From Lysobacter sp. ISL-50 (lineage in GTDB: Bacteria; Pseudomonadota; Gammaproteobacteria; Xanthomonadales; Xanthomonadaceae): DNA of 54,234 nt. The stretch spans positions 1 through 54,234 of the forward strand of contig NZ_JAGGRI010000059.1 of the NCBI RefSeq assembly GCF_018612875.1, in the 5' to 3' direction. Position 1 is the first letter of the stretch. The number at the start of each line of letters is the position of its first letter. The position numbers and the translations under genes are program-made. The notes beneath the pieces were generated by a model that was not told where the DNA came from, made no database searches, and saw only the letters and a program-made list of their open reading frames with translations. This document shows, one piece after another, positions 1-9,604 of this stretch.

Positions 1-555
1 CAGCGCCGCTTCGCGCGCCTGGGCCAGACGCTGCAGCCGCTCCGGCGGCAGGGTCTTGATCCGGCGGTGGACCTGTTCGCGCAGTTGCTGCCAGGCCTGC
101 GGATCGGCGCGGCCGTCGGCGTGCCGCGGCAGCGCGCGCTGCAGGGCCAGCCGGTAGGTCGGCGGGGCCACGCCGAGCACCGCCGCGGCCTCGTTTTCGT
201 TGAGCCCGGCGGCCAGCCGCAGCAGCAGCGCCGCGCGCGGCCCGCTGCCCAGTTCGGCCAGACGGTCGGTGACCTCGACCGGGATCGCGACCGGGGTGCG
301 CTGGCGCAGGCCGGGCTGGGTCAGCAGCAGCGACCAGAACCGGCTGGGCCATTCGCTCAGCGCCGCCTGCGCCGCGAGCGCGCGGAAACCGGTCATCGCC
401 GCGGCCAGCGCGGCATCGCCGGCGGCGGCGTCGCCAGCCTGCAATTCGGCCAGTACCGCGCCGCGCCGTTCGACGCCGCGCAGGAAGGCCGAGAGGGCGG
501 CGGGGGCGTTCGGTCGGGGGGCGGACGAGCCTGGGGCGGGGGCTTCGGAACTCAT
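1..555 (-). CDS. Sigma-70 region 4-like protein (C-terminus outside window)
   Basis: An open frame of 185 codons runs from an ATG at 555 off the left edge, so the C-terminus is missing. The protein starts MSSEAPAPGSSAP. Residues about 103-141 read as a sigma-70 region 4 helix-turn-helix: a 'GPRAALLLRLAAGLNENEAA' stretch followed by LGVAPPTYRLALQRAL, matching the ECF pattern RAALLLR-x-GLS-x-EIA-x-LGVS. The N-terminal half is Ala-rich and has no clear region 2, so it may be a degenerate sigma-like regulator rather than a working sigma factor. It is divergent from priA. The family call rests on the HTH pattern only. Confidence 0.6.
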   Translation of the reverse strand, partial: MSSEAPAPGSSAPRPNAPAALSAFLRGVERRGAVLAELQAGDAAAGDAALAAAMTGFRALAAQAALSEWPSRFWSLLLTQPGLRQRTPVAIPVEVTDRLAELGSGPRAALLLRLAAGLNENEAAAVLGVAPPTYRLALQRALPRHADGRADPQAWQQLREQVHRRIKTLPPERLQRLAQAREAAL

Positions 556-998
556 CGGGACGGCTTCACCATACGGTGCATCATAGCGATGCACGCGGCG
601 TGGAAAACCGCTTGACAAACCGCGCAGACGCGTCAGCGCGAAGCAGGACGCGGCTTGCAGCGAAATCCGGTTGTGCACAGCAGTAACGGAACCGTCATCG
701 GGCCTCGTTTCGCCGTCGCGAAAGCCTTCATTACAACGATGTTTCACGGTCAAAGCCTTGATGCGCAAGGCATTTGGCGTGTTGGCGATTTTTTCACCAA
801 CCTAACCCGAGGGCTTATTTCAACGCTCTCGCGCATTGCTGCCGACCCGCCATGCACAGATTTATCCACAGCCCATGTGGATAAGGAGATTTCTCTTTCC
901 GATCCCGTTAGTTACGTGACTTTCGTCAGATAAACGGAAGCAATGACCTGCAACTGCCTCGTCTGCCGCCGGTCCGCGCCGCTCGCTAGACTGAAGCC
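556..998. other. Intergenic region upstream of priA
   Basis: This gap of 443 bp separates the divergent sigma-like gene and priA. It is visibly less GC-rich than the flanking genes. It holds an inverted DnaA-box pair at 862-884, a weaker DnaA-box-like TTGTGCACA at 671-679, and a short GTTGG/CCAAC inverted repeat around 780-802. A 92-codon open frame at 655-933 has no recognisable domain and covers the DnaA boxes, so I do not call it a gene. Confidence 0.5.
862..884. promoter_or_regulatory. Inverted pair of DnaA boxes
   Basis: TTATCCACA (862-870) and TGTGGATAA (876-884) are perfect inverse copies separated by 5 bp. Each matches the strong DnaA-box consensus TTATNCACA with no mismatch. They lie 115 bp ahead of priA. 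Seen in sequence; binding by DnaA is inferred from the consensus. Confidence 0.7.
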
Positions 999-3242
<2,244 letters not shown>

Positions 3243-3329
3243 GCCGCGCCATGCGCGGCGCGCCGATGCGGGATAGCGCGGCCTGCTTCGTCTTCAATGA
3301 AGCACCCGCGCCCACCTTCAAAGGACTGT

Positions 3330-3977
3330 ATGACGACCCTGCGTATTCGCGCCGCACTGAGCCTGGCCCTCGCCTCGATCGCCGCCCCCGCCGCGCACGC
3401 CGCCGATTTCGCCGCCTGCTTCAGCCTCAAGCCGGGCGCGGCTTATGAAATGGACGACAGCAAGATCCGCGTCGTGCGCGAGCGTTTCGGCGACCGCGAC
3501 GCGATCGCGCTGGTCTCCAGCGGCAGCGGCGTCAAGACTTCGACCTATTACGATCCCAGCGGACGCGCTCTGCTGGGCAGCGTGCAATACGGCATCGCCG
3601 CGTTCGGCGGCGACGCCTCGGCGCCGGTCATTACCGAGCGCTACACCCAGACGCCGCAATTCCCGGCCAAGGCCAAGCCCGGCGACAAGTTCAAGCTGCA
3701 CGGCGCCGGCAAGCGCACGCTGCACAACGACGACGCCATCGAAGACTTGAACTATCCAGGTTTCAGCGACTACACCTTCGTCGGTTTCGAAGACCTGGAA
3801 CTGCCAGTGGACTTCACCCCGCGCACGTTCTCCGCCACCTGCCATCTGAAGGCCGGCGATGCGCAGAGCTCGGCCGAATTCTGGTACGCGCCGGGCTTGG
3901 GCCTGATCAAGTTCGTCCGCTATCAGGGCAAGGAAGCGTTCTTCTCGCAGCAGTTGGAAAGCATCGGCGCCGAGTGA
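3330..3977 (+). CDS. Secreted protein of unknown function
   Basis: The start at 3330 is chosen over an upstream in-frame ATG at 3297 because AAGGA sits 4 bp ahead of it and the product then begins with a clean signal peptide (MTTLRIRAALSLALASIAAP-AHA). The 215-residue product is predicted to be periplasmic or exported after cleavage near residue 24. The mature part is beta-rich by pattern, has two cysteines (in AACFSLK and SATCHLK) that could pair, and has no motif I recognise. It follows priA by about 90 bp and ends at a hairpin shared with the convergent gene. Confidence 0.7.
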   Translation: MTTLRIRAALSLALASIAAPAAHAADFAACFSLKPGAAYEMDDSKIRVVRERFGDRDAIALVSSGSGVKTSTYYDPSGRALLGSVQYGIAAFGGDASAPVITERYTQTPQFPAKAKPGDKFKLHGAGKRTLHNDDAIEDLNYPGFSDYTFVGFEDLELPVDFTPRTFSATCHLKAGDAQSSAEFWYAPGLGLIKFVRYQGKEAFFSQQLESIGAE

Positions 3978-3995
3978 GTTCGCGCGCTTCGATGC

Positions 3996-4025
3996 GCAAG
4001 CGGTCGCGTGGACGCGGCCGCTTGC
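3996..4025. terminator. Hairpin between convergent genes
   Basis: GCAAGCGGTCGCG (3996-4008) pairs with CGCGGCCGCTTGC (4013-4025) across a 4-nt loop, with one G-U type mismatch. It lies between the convergent secreted-protein and NYN genes. There is no T-run, so it is terminator-like only. Confidence 0.5.
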
Positions 4026-4038
4026 ACACGCGCGGCCG

Positions 4039-4860
4039 CTAGCCCTTCGGCTTGACCTTGGGCTTGCTCGCGCCGGCCGGCGTCGCCGACGGCGCGGCCG
4101 CCGCCGGTTTCGCGCCGCCCTTGGGCTTATCGCGAATCCACACGATCTGATTTTCGCGCCGCGTCTCGAACAAGCCGATCGCCTCGATCAGATCGCTGAG
4201 CTTGCGATAGCCGTAGTTGCGCGAATCGAACGAGGCCTGATTGGCGATCTGATGCCCGACCGCGCCCAGGTGCGACCAGCCGTCGTCGCCGCTGACCGCT
4301 TCCACCGCGCGCCGCAGCATCAGCACCAGGCGGGTGTCGCTGCGCAGTTCCTTGGCGCTGCGCGGCTGGGTGGTCGCGCTCGCCGCTTCGTCGGCGCCGG
4401 CGTCCTCGCTGGGCGGCTGGCCCAGGCCTTCGACGTAGGTGAATTTCGAACAGGCGTTGACGAAGGGCTCGGGCGTTTTCTTCTCGCCGAAGCCGTACAC
4501 CTTCACCCCTTCGGTCAGCAGCCGCATCACCAGCGGGGTGAAGTCGGCATCGCTGGAGACGATGGCGAAACCGTCGAGGTTGCGCGCGTACATCAGGTCC
4601 ATCGCATCGATGACCATCGCCATGTCCGATGCGTTCTTGCCCTTGCTGTAGGCGAACTGCTGGATCGGCCGGATCGCGTATTCGTGCAGCAGCGCTTCCC
4701 AGCTCTTGAGCCCGGGGCTTTTCCAGTTGCCGTAGGCGCGGCGCACGTTGGCCACGCCGAAGCGCGCGACCTCGGCCAGGATCACATCGATCTTCGCCGC
4801 CGGCGCGTTATCGGCGTCGATCAGCAGGGCGATGCGTTTTTCTTCTGCGGCGGCGGCCAT
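4039..4860 (-). CDS. NYN domain protein with C-terminal OST-HTH/LOTUS domain
   Basis: A predicted PIN-like ribonuclease fused to an RNA-binding domain, 273 residues from the ATG at 4860 (MAAAAEEKRIALLIDADNAP). An extra N-terminal 34 residues in the same frame lack conservation. The NYN domain (about 8-140) shows the acidic metal-site motifs LIDADNA, DMAMVIDAMDL and IVSSDADFTPLV. The C-terminal part (about 170-245) reads as OST-HTH/LOTUS: SDTRLVLMLRRAVEAV, then GWSHLGAVGHQI and YGYRKLSDLIEAIGLFE. A Lys/Pro/Ala-rich tail ends the protein. This domain pairing is widespread in bacteria; the RNA target is unknown. Confidence 0.88.
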   Translation of the reverse strand: MAAAAEEKRIALLIDADNAPAAKIDVILAEVARFGVANVRRAYGNWKSPGLKSWEALLHEYAIRPIQQFAYSKGKNASDMAMVIDAMDLMYARNLDGFAIVSSDADFTPLVMRLLTEGVKVYGFGEKKTPEPFVNACSKFTYVEGLGQPPSEDAGADEAASATTQPRSAKELRSDTRLVLMLRRAVEAVSGDDGWSHLGAVGHQIANQASFDSRNYGYRKLSDLIEAIGLFETRRENQIVWIRDKPKGGAKPAAAAPSATPAGASKPKVKPKG

Positions 4861-5025
4861 GCGATCGCTCCGTGCCGGCCGTCCGGGCTCGGAGCGGCCT
4901 TGTCGCGGCCAGCCTAGCGCAACCGCGGGCGCGGCGCGTGGCAGAAGATAGGACGGCTTCATGACGGGCTAACCCCGATGCGGGACAATGGCCGCGAATC
5001 CAACGACGACACGACACTCTCCCCC

Positions 5026-5976
5026 ATGAGCCAACTCGAACAACTGCGCGAACTGTCCGCCGTGGTCGCCGATACCGGCGACATCGAAGCCATCGCCCGC
5101 TTCCGCCCGCTGGACGCGACCACCAATCCCTCGCTGCTGCTCAAGGCCGCCGGCCTGCCGGCCTATGCGCCGCTGATCGACGCCGCCATCGCCGGCGCCC
5201 AGGGCGTTGATGAAGCCGCCCGCGTCGGTGACGCCGGCCTGCGCCTGGCGGTCGCCATCGGCGGCGAAATCCTCAAGCTGATTCCTGGCCGCGTCTCCAC
5301 CGAAGTCGATGCGCGCCTGAGTTTCGACACCCAGGCCTCGCTGGCCCAGGCCCATCGCATCGTCGAACTCTACGAACGCGCCGGCATCGGCCGCGAGCGC
5401 CTGCTGATCAAGGTCGCCTCGACCTGGGAAGGCATCCGCGCCGCCGAGCAACTGGAGCGCGAAGGCATCCACTGCAATCTCACCCTGCTGTTCTCCTTCG
5501 CCCAGGCGGTGGCCTGCGCAGAAGCCGGCGTGTACCTGATCTCGCCCTTCGTCGGCCGCATCCTCGACTGGCATCTGGCCAACGGCATGGCCAAGCCGGC
5601 GACGCCGCAGGACGATCCTGGCGTGCAGTCGGTCACCCGCATCTGGCAGTACTACAAGCGCCACCGCTACGGCACCGTGGTCATGGGCGCCAGCTTCCGC
5701 AACACCGGGCAAGTGCTGGCGCTGGCCGGTTGCGACCGTCTGACGATTTCGCCCGAACTGCTCGGCGAACTCGAAGCCAACTCCGGCGACGTGCCGCGCG
5801 CGCTCAACGACGACGGTCAGCGCGGCAAGCCCGACGCGGCGCTGAGCGAAGCCGCGTTCCGCTGGCAGCACAACGAAGACGCGATGGCCACCGACAAGCT
5901 CGCCGACGGCATCCGCCGCTTCGCCGCCGATCAACGCAAGCTGGAAGATCAGCTTGCGCAACGCATGCGCGGCTGA
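5026..5976 (+). CDS. tal: Transaldolase
   Basis: Moves a dihydroxyacetone unit between sedoheptulose-7-phosphate and glyceraldehyde-3-phosphate in the non-oxidative pentose phosphate pathway. The 316-residue product matches the TalB subfamily in length. The start at 5026 ([19 protein letters not shown]) is preferred over an upstream in-frame codon at 4978 because it matches the family N-terminus. The signature [12 protein letters not shown] is near residue 33, and the Schiff-base lysine lies in [11 protein letters not shown] at about 130. The phosphate-site region [27 protein letters not shown] is intact. The gene is divergent from the NYN gene, and ndh starts 10 bp after its stop codon. Confidence 0.95.
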   Translation: MSQLEQLRELSAVVADTGDIEAIARFRPLDATTNPSLLLKAAGLPAYAPLIDAAIAGAQGVDEAARVGDAGLRLAVAIGGEILKLIPGRVSTEVDARLSFDTQASLAQAHRIVELYERAGIGRERLLIKVASTWEGIRAAEQLEREGIHCNLTLLFSFAQAVACAEAGVYLISPFVGRILDWHLANGMAKPATPQDDPGVQSVTRIWQYYKRHRYGTVVMGASFRNTGQVLALAGCDRLTISPELLGELEANSGDVPRALNDDGQRGKPDAALSEAAFRWQHNEDAMATDKLADGIRRFAADQRKLEDQLAQRMRG

Positions 5977-5986
5977 GGACACGGCG

Positions 5987-7264
5987 ATGAACGATTCGCG
6001 CAAGCACGTCGTCATCGTAGGCGGCGGGTTCGGCGGTTTGTGGGCGACGCGCGCGCTGGCTTCGGCCGATGTGCGCATCACCCTGATCGACCGCCGCAAC
6101 CACCATCTGTTCCAACCGCTGCTGTATCAGGTCGCCACCGCCGGATTGTCGGCGCCGGACATCGCCGCGCCGCTGCGCCACATCCTGCGCAATCAGGCCA
6201 ACGTGGAAGTGCGCCTGGGCGAGGTGACCGGCATCGACGCCGGCGCGCGCAACGTGTCGCTCGCCGACGGCGACGTGGTGGGCTACGACTATCTGCTGCT
6301 CGCCAGCGGCGCCACCCACGCCTACTTCGGCCATGACGAATGGGCCGACGACGCGCCGGGCCTGAAGACCCTCGACGACGCGCTGCACATCCGTCGCCGC
6401 GTGCTGCTCGCCTTCGAACGCGCGGAAGCGGCCGAGAGCGAGGAAGAGCGCGCGGCGTGGCTGCATTTCGCCGTGGTCGGCGGCGGCCCGACCGGGGTCG
6501 AACTGGCCGGCACGCTCGCGGAGATTTCGCGCAAGACCTTGCGCCGCGAATTCCGCCGCATCGATCCGGCGCAGGCGCGGGTGCGCCTGATCGAAGCCGG
6601 CCCGCGCGTTCTGTCGAGTTTTCCCGAGTCGCTGTCGGACAAAGCGCGCGCGCAGTTGCAGCGGCTCGGCGTGGAAGTCTCCACCGGCACGCCGGTGGCT
6701 TCGATCAATGGCGAGGGCTACATGCTCGGGGCCGAATTCGTGCCCGCGCGCACGGTGCTATGGGCCGCCGGCGTGGCCGCATCCAAGCTCGGCGCCCTGC
6801 TCGACGCGCCGCGCGACCGCGCCGGCCGCGTGCAGGTCGCGCCCGACCTCAGCGTGCCCGGGCATCCGGAGATTTTCGTCGCCGGCGATCTGGCCGCGAT
6901 CCAGCAGGCCAACGGCCAACCGGTGCCCGGCGTCGCGCCCGGCGCCAAGCAGATGGGCGCCTACGTCGCCCGCGCGATCCGCGCGCGTCTGGCCGGGCGC
7001 ACGCTGGAGCCGTTTCGCTACATCGACTACGGCAATCTGGCGACGATCGGCCGGCGCGCGGCGGTGGTGGATCTGCGCGGGCTGAAATTCTCCGGCTTCC
7101 TGGCCTGGGCGTTCTGGCTGGCCGCGCACGTGTTCTTCCTGATCGGCTTCCGCAACCGCCTGATCGTGATGCTCAACTGGTCGTGGGCGTATTTCACCTA
7201 TCAACGCCACGCGCGGATCATTTTCGGCGGCCGCGCCGAGGCCGACGACGCGGCTTCGCACTGA
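5987..7264 (+). CDS. ndh: Type II NADH:quinone oxidoreductase (NDH-2)
   Basis: Non-proton-pumping NADH dehydrogenase that passes electrons to quinone at the inner membrane face. The 425-residue product begins MNDSRKHVVIVGGGFGGLWA with the FAD dinucleotide motif. The second Rossmann motif VVGGGPTGVELAGTLAE binds NADH at about 160-176. FVAGDLAAI near 303 contacts FAD. The C-terminal stretch FLAWAFWLAAHVFFLIGF and the tail WSWAYFTYQRHARIIFG are the usual membrane anchor. GAGGA lies about 8 bp before the ATG. It is probably co-transcribed with tal, starting 10 bp downstream. Confidence 0.93.
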   Translation: MNDSRKHVVIVGGGFGGLWATRALASADVRITLIDRRNHHLFQPLLYQVATAGLSAPDIAAPLRHILRNQANVEVRLGEVTGIDAGARNVSLADGDVVGYDYLLLASGATHAYFGHDEWADDAPGLKTLDDALHIRRRVLLAFERAEAAESEEERAAWLHFAVVGGGPTGVELAGTLAEISRKTLRREFRRIDPAQARVRLIEAGPRVLSSFPESLSDKARAQLQRLGVEVSTGTPVASINGEGYMLGAEFVPARTVLWAAGVAASKLGALLDAPRDRAGRVQVAPDLSVPGHPEIFVAGDLAAIQQANGQPVPGVAPGAKQMGAYVARAIRARLAGRTLEPFRYIDYGNLATIGRRAAVVDLRGLKFSGFLAWAFWLAAHVFFLIGFRNRLIVMLNWSWAYFTYQRHARIIFGGRAEADDAASH

Positions 7265-7300
7265 GCGGCGGGATCGATCGGGAAGCGCCGCGGCGTCGCT

Positions 7301-7330
7301 GAAAACAGCGGGGCGCTACGCGGCGCCCCG
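7301..7330 (-). terminator. Rho-independent terminator of the DUF1203 gene
   Basis: CGGGGCGC (7309-7316) pairs with GCGCCCCG (7323-7330). On the minus strand the stem is followed by CTGTTTTC, so it fits termination of the gene ending at 7360. Confidence 0.5.
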
Positions 7331-7359
7331 ACGGTGCGCGGCAACGCCGCGAAGATCGC

Positions 7360-7827
7360 TCAGGCGCGTGAGATCGCGCACAGGAAGCAGCCGGTGCGCG
7401 CGTTGTGCGCATGCACCGTCGCCACGGCCGGATCGGCCATCACCTCGGCCAGCGCGGCATCGGCGTCGGTGCCGTCCAGCGTGCGCGCCGCGAGCATCCA
7501 GCCGTCGCGGTCGTAAGCGCGCAGCGACAGATAGCGGGTGCGCAGCATCGGCGGCAGTTCGTCCTCGAAGTGCGTCGCGCGCGCCGCGGCTTCGCGCACA
7601 TAGATCGGGCCGCTGGCGCGATACGGGCCGTCGGTGTGATGCTCGTAGGTCAGCAGCAGCAGGGTTTCGCCGAGGGCGGCGTTGTCCAGCGACACCCGGC
7701 ACGGATAACCGGTCGGGCTGTCGGCGACGACCCGACGCATGCCGTGTGCATGCAGGCTGGCGTCGTCGAGCGCGAACAGCGGGGCGAAGGGTTCCGGCGC
7801 GAGGCCGTCGATGCGATAGGCGTTCAT
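7360..7827 (-). CDS. DUF1203 family protein
   Basis: A 155-residue cytosolic protein, start MNAYRIDGLAPEPFAPLFAL at 7827; the frame is open further upstream but that part is not conserved in style. The DUF1203 pattern is visible: CRVSLDNAALGETLLLLTYEHH, then GPYRASGPIYVRE, ending AHNARTGCFLCAI. Function is not established for the family. It sits between ndh (convergent) and rpoH (same strand, upstream), separated from rpoH by a terminator. Confidence 0.85.
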   Translation of the reverse strand: MNAYRIDGLAPEPFAPLFALDDASLHAHGMRRVVADSPTGYPCRVSLDNAALGETLLLLTYEHHTDGPYRASGPIYVREAAARATHFEDELPPMLRTRYLSLRAYDRDGWMLAARTLDGTDADAALAEVMADPAVATVHAHNARTGCFLCAISRA

Positions 7828-8021
7828 GGCGACTCCGAAGGGGGATTCGCCTGCACGATAGGCCTGCGCAGGCCCGGGCGATATCCGCGTCTTGCGCTCG
7901 ATCGCGGGAGTTATTCGCTGCCGTGAAGGCGGGCCGGGCATGGGCCGGGAGCGCGGGTACGGCGCGATGGGCGCGGGGTTCGCGCGGTGCGATCGCGTCG
8001 GGCGGATAGATTCGCGCGCGG

Positions 8022-8052
8022 AAAAACAAACGGCCCGGTTTCCCGGGCCGTT
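8022..8052 (-). terminator. Rho-independent terminator of rpoH
   Basis: AACGGCCCGG (8029-8038) pairs perfectly with CCGGGCCGTT (8043-8052) over a TTTC loop. On the minus strand the stem is followed by TGTTTTTC, giving a convincing intrinsic terminator 28 bp after the rpoH stop. Confidence 0.8.
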
Positions 8053-8080
8053 GGGTCGCATCGCGTTTTACGCGGCTTCG

Positions 8081-8959
8081 TTAGGCCGCGAACAACCCGC
8101 GCATCTTCTTCAGCGCGTTGGCCTCGATCTGGCGGATGCGCTCGGCGCTGACGCCGTACTCATCGGCCAATTCCTGCAGCGTGATCTTGCTGTCGGCATC
8201 GAGCCAGCGGCGCTTGATGATGTCGCGCGAACGCGCATCCAGGCCGGCCAGACCTTCGCGCAGCAGGCCGAGCTGGTTGTCTTCCTCGTCCTCGCGCTCG
8301 TAGCTCTGCGAGGGGTCTTCCTCGGCGGCGCGCAGGTACGCGGCCGGCGACGGCGGCGCGTGGTCGTCGTCCTCGTCGGCCGGGGCATCGAAACCGATGT
8401 CGCGGCCGGACAGGCGCGATTCCATTTCCAGCACTTCGCGCTCGGAAACGTTGAGGTCCTTCGCGACCTGGCTGACTTCCTCCGCGTTCATCCAACCCAG
8501 GCGCTTCTTGCTCTTGCGCAGGTTGAAGAACAGCTTGCGCTGGGCCTTGGTCGTGGCAACCTTGACGATGCGCCAGTTCTTGAGGATGAACTCATGCATC
8601 TCGGCGCGGATCCAGTGGACCGCGAAGGACACCAGGCGCACGCCCTGTTCCGGGTCGAAGCGCTTGACCGCCTTCATCAGGCCGATGTTGCCTTCCTGGA
8701 TGAGGTCGCCGATCTGCAGGCCGTAGCCGTTGTAGCCGCGGGCCACGTGGACCACGAAGCGCAGATGCGAGTGAACGAGTTCACGGGCCGCGTCGAGGTC
8801 TTCCCCGTCGCGGAAACGGCGCGCCAGCGCCTGCTCGTCTTCGGCCGTAAGCACCGGGATCTGGTGCACGGCGCCGATGTACGCGTCCAGCGAACCGAGC
8901 GCGCTGGGCACAGGCAGGTTGTTGGCGACTAGAGCAGTGGATTGGGCAGTAGAGGTCAT
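8081..8959 (-). CDS. rpoH: Heat-shock sigma factor RpoH (sigma-32)
   Basis: Directs RNA polymerase to heat-shock promoters. The 292-residue product has region 1.2 ([25 protein letters not shown]), region 2 ([14 protein letters not shown], then [20 protein letters not shown] and [16 protein letters not shown]), the diagnostic RpoH box ([17 protein letters not shown] at about 138-154) and region 4 ([14 protein letters not shown] to [19 protein letters not shown]). An acidic linker, [15 protein letters not shown], lies before region 3. A CIRCE-like operator sits 11-37 bp upstream of the ATG and a terminator follows the gene. Confidence 0.97.
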   Translation of the reverse strand: MTSTAQSTALVANNLPVPSALGSLDAYIGAVHQIPVLTAEDEQALARRFRDGEDLDAARELVHSHLRFVVHVARGYNGYGLQIGDLIQEGNIGLMKAVKRFDPEQGVRLVSFAVHWIRAEMHEFILKNWRIVKVATTKAQRKLFFNLRKSKKRLGWMNAEEVSQVAKDLNVSEREVLEMESRLSGRDIGFDAPADEDDDHAPPSPAAYLRAAEEDPSQSYEREDEEDNQLGLLREGLAGLDARSRDIIKRRWLDADSKITLQELADEYGVSAERIRQIEANALKKMRGLFAA

Positions 8960-8969
8960 GGCAGCGATC

Positions 8970-8996
8970 TTAGCAGTCGGCCTATAGGAGTGCTAA
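8970..8996. promoter_or_regulatory. CIRCE element (HrcA operator) upstream of rpoH
   Basis: TTAGCAGTC (8970-8978), a 9-bp spacer, then GAGTGCTAA (8988-8996). The CIRCE consensus is TTAGCACTC-N9-GAGTGCTAA, so the right arm is perfect, the left arm has one mismatch, and the spacer length is exact. It ends 11 bp from the rpoH start codon, within the likely promoter or leader. The match is seen directly; HrcA control is inferred. Confidence 0.85.
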
Positions 8997-9604
8997 AGCG
9001 AGGGGAAGTTCACTGTGTTGCGGCATTAGAACGTCGGAGCCGCGGAGCCGTGACGGCGGGTAGAGTCTTTGCGCGTCGGCGCCGCGGGAACCGGATGCTT
9101 CAAGGCTTTGCATCCTGCTCCGTCCGGATGAATTTAAAATTATTCCGCGAAAACAATGAGTTATTGCAGCGATGACGGAGCAGCCGAATCACGGCCCGCC
9201 TCCGTCCGAGTGGCTACAAACGCGGATTCGCACCGCATCCGGCCGCCGGCTTCATCGCAAGCCCATCTGAGACCGATCTTCGGGGCGCAAAGTTCCGGTC
9301 GCGCCCGGGCTTCCGTTCAGGTCGCGCGGCCGGTCGCGGGCCGACCGCGGTGGACGCGGTCGCGGGCTCGCGTTGAACCGATGCCCACGACTTGCGAATC
9401 GGCCAGCCCGATCCGTGCGAGTCGTTGGCCCGCAGTCGTCAAAACCGCCTATGCCGTCCGGGCGTTCTCGCAGAATCAGCAAGATAGAGATGTCTATCAC
9501 ACACTTTTAATGTTTCCCGGCACCCAGACCGGTTGCGAGTCGGCCCCGGACTGCGCGTAGTGGACGGGCCGGCCGCCTCGGGCCGGCGTACGACGGGGAA
9601 CGAC
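8997..9604. other. Intergenic region between rpoH and the TonB receptor
   Basis: About 600 bp without a supported gene. An AT-rich island (AATTTAAAATTATTCC) lies near 9130. A short perfect inverted repeat, GATAGA-GATG-TCTATC at 9483-9498, lies about 107 bp upstream of the receptor start and just before CACACTTTTAATG; it could be an operator or promoter element for the receptor. Nothing else recognised. Confidence 0.45.

Noticed and set aside
67-615. Plus-strand ORFs at the left edge
   Set aside because: The minus-strand frame 1-555 gives a sigma-region-4-like HTH and is open to the edge; the plus frames are Arg/Gly-rich shadows.
655-933. Possible small gene upstream of priA
   Set aside because: No domain or convincing Shine-Dalgarno, and the frame runs over the DnaA boxes and the AT-rich regulatory stretch.
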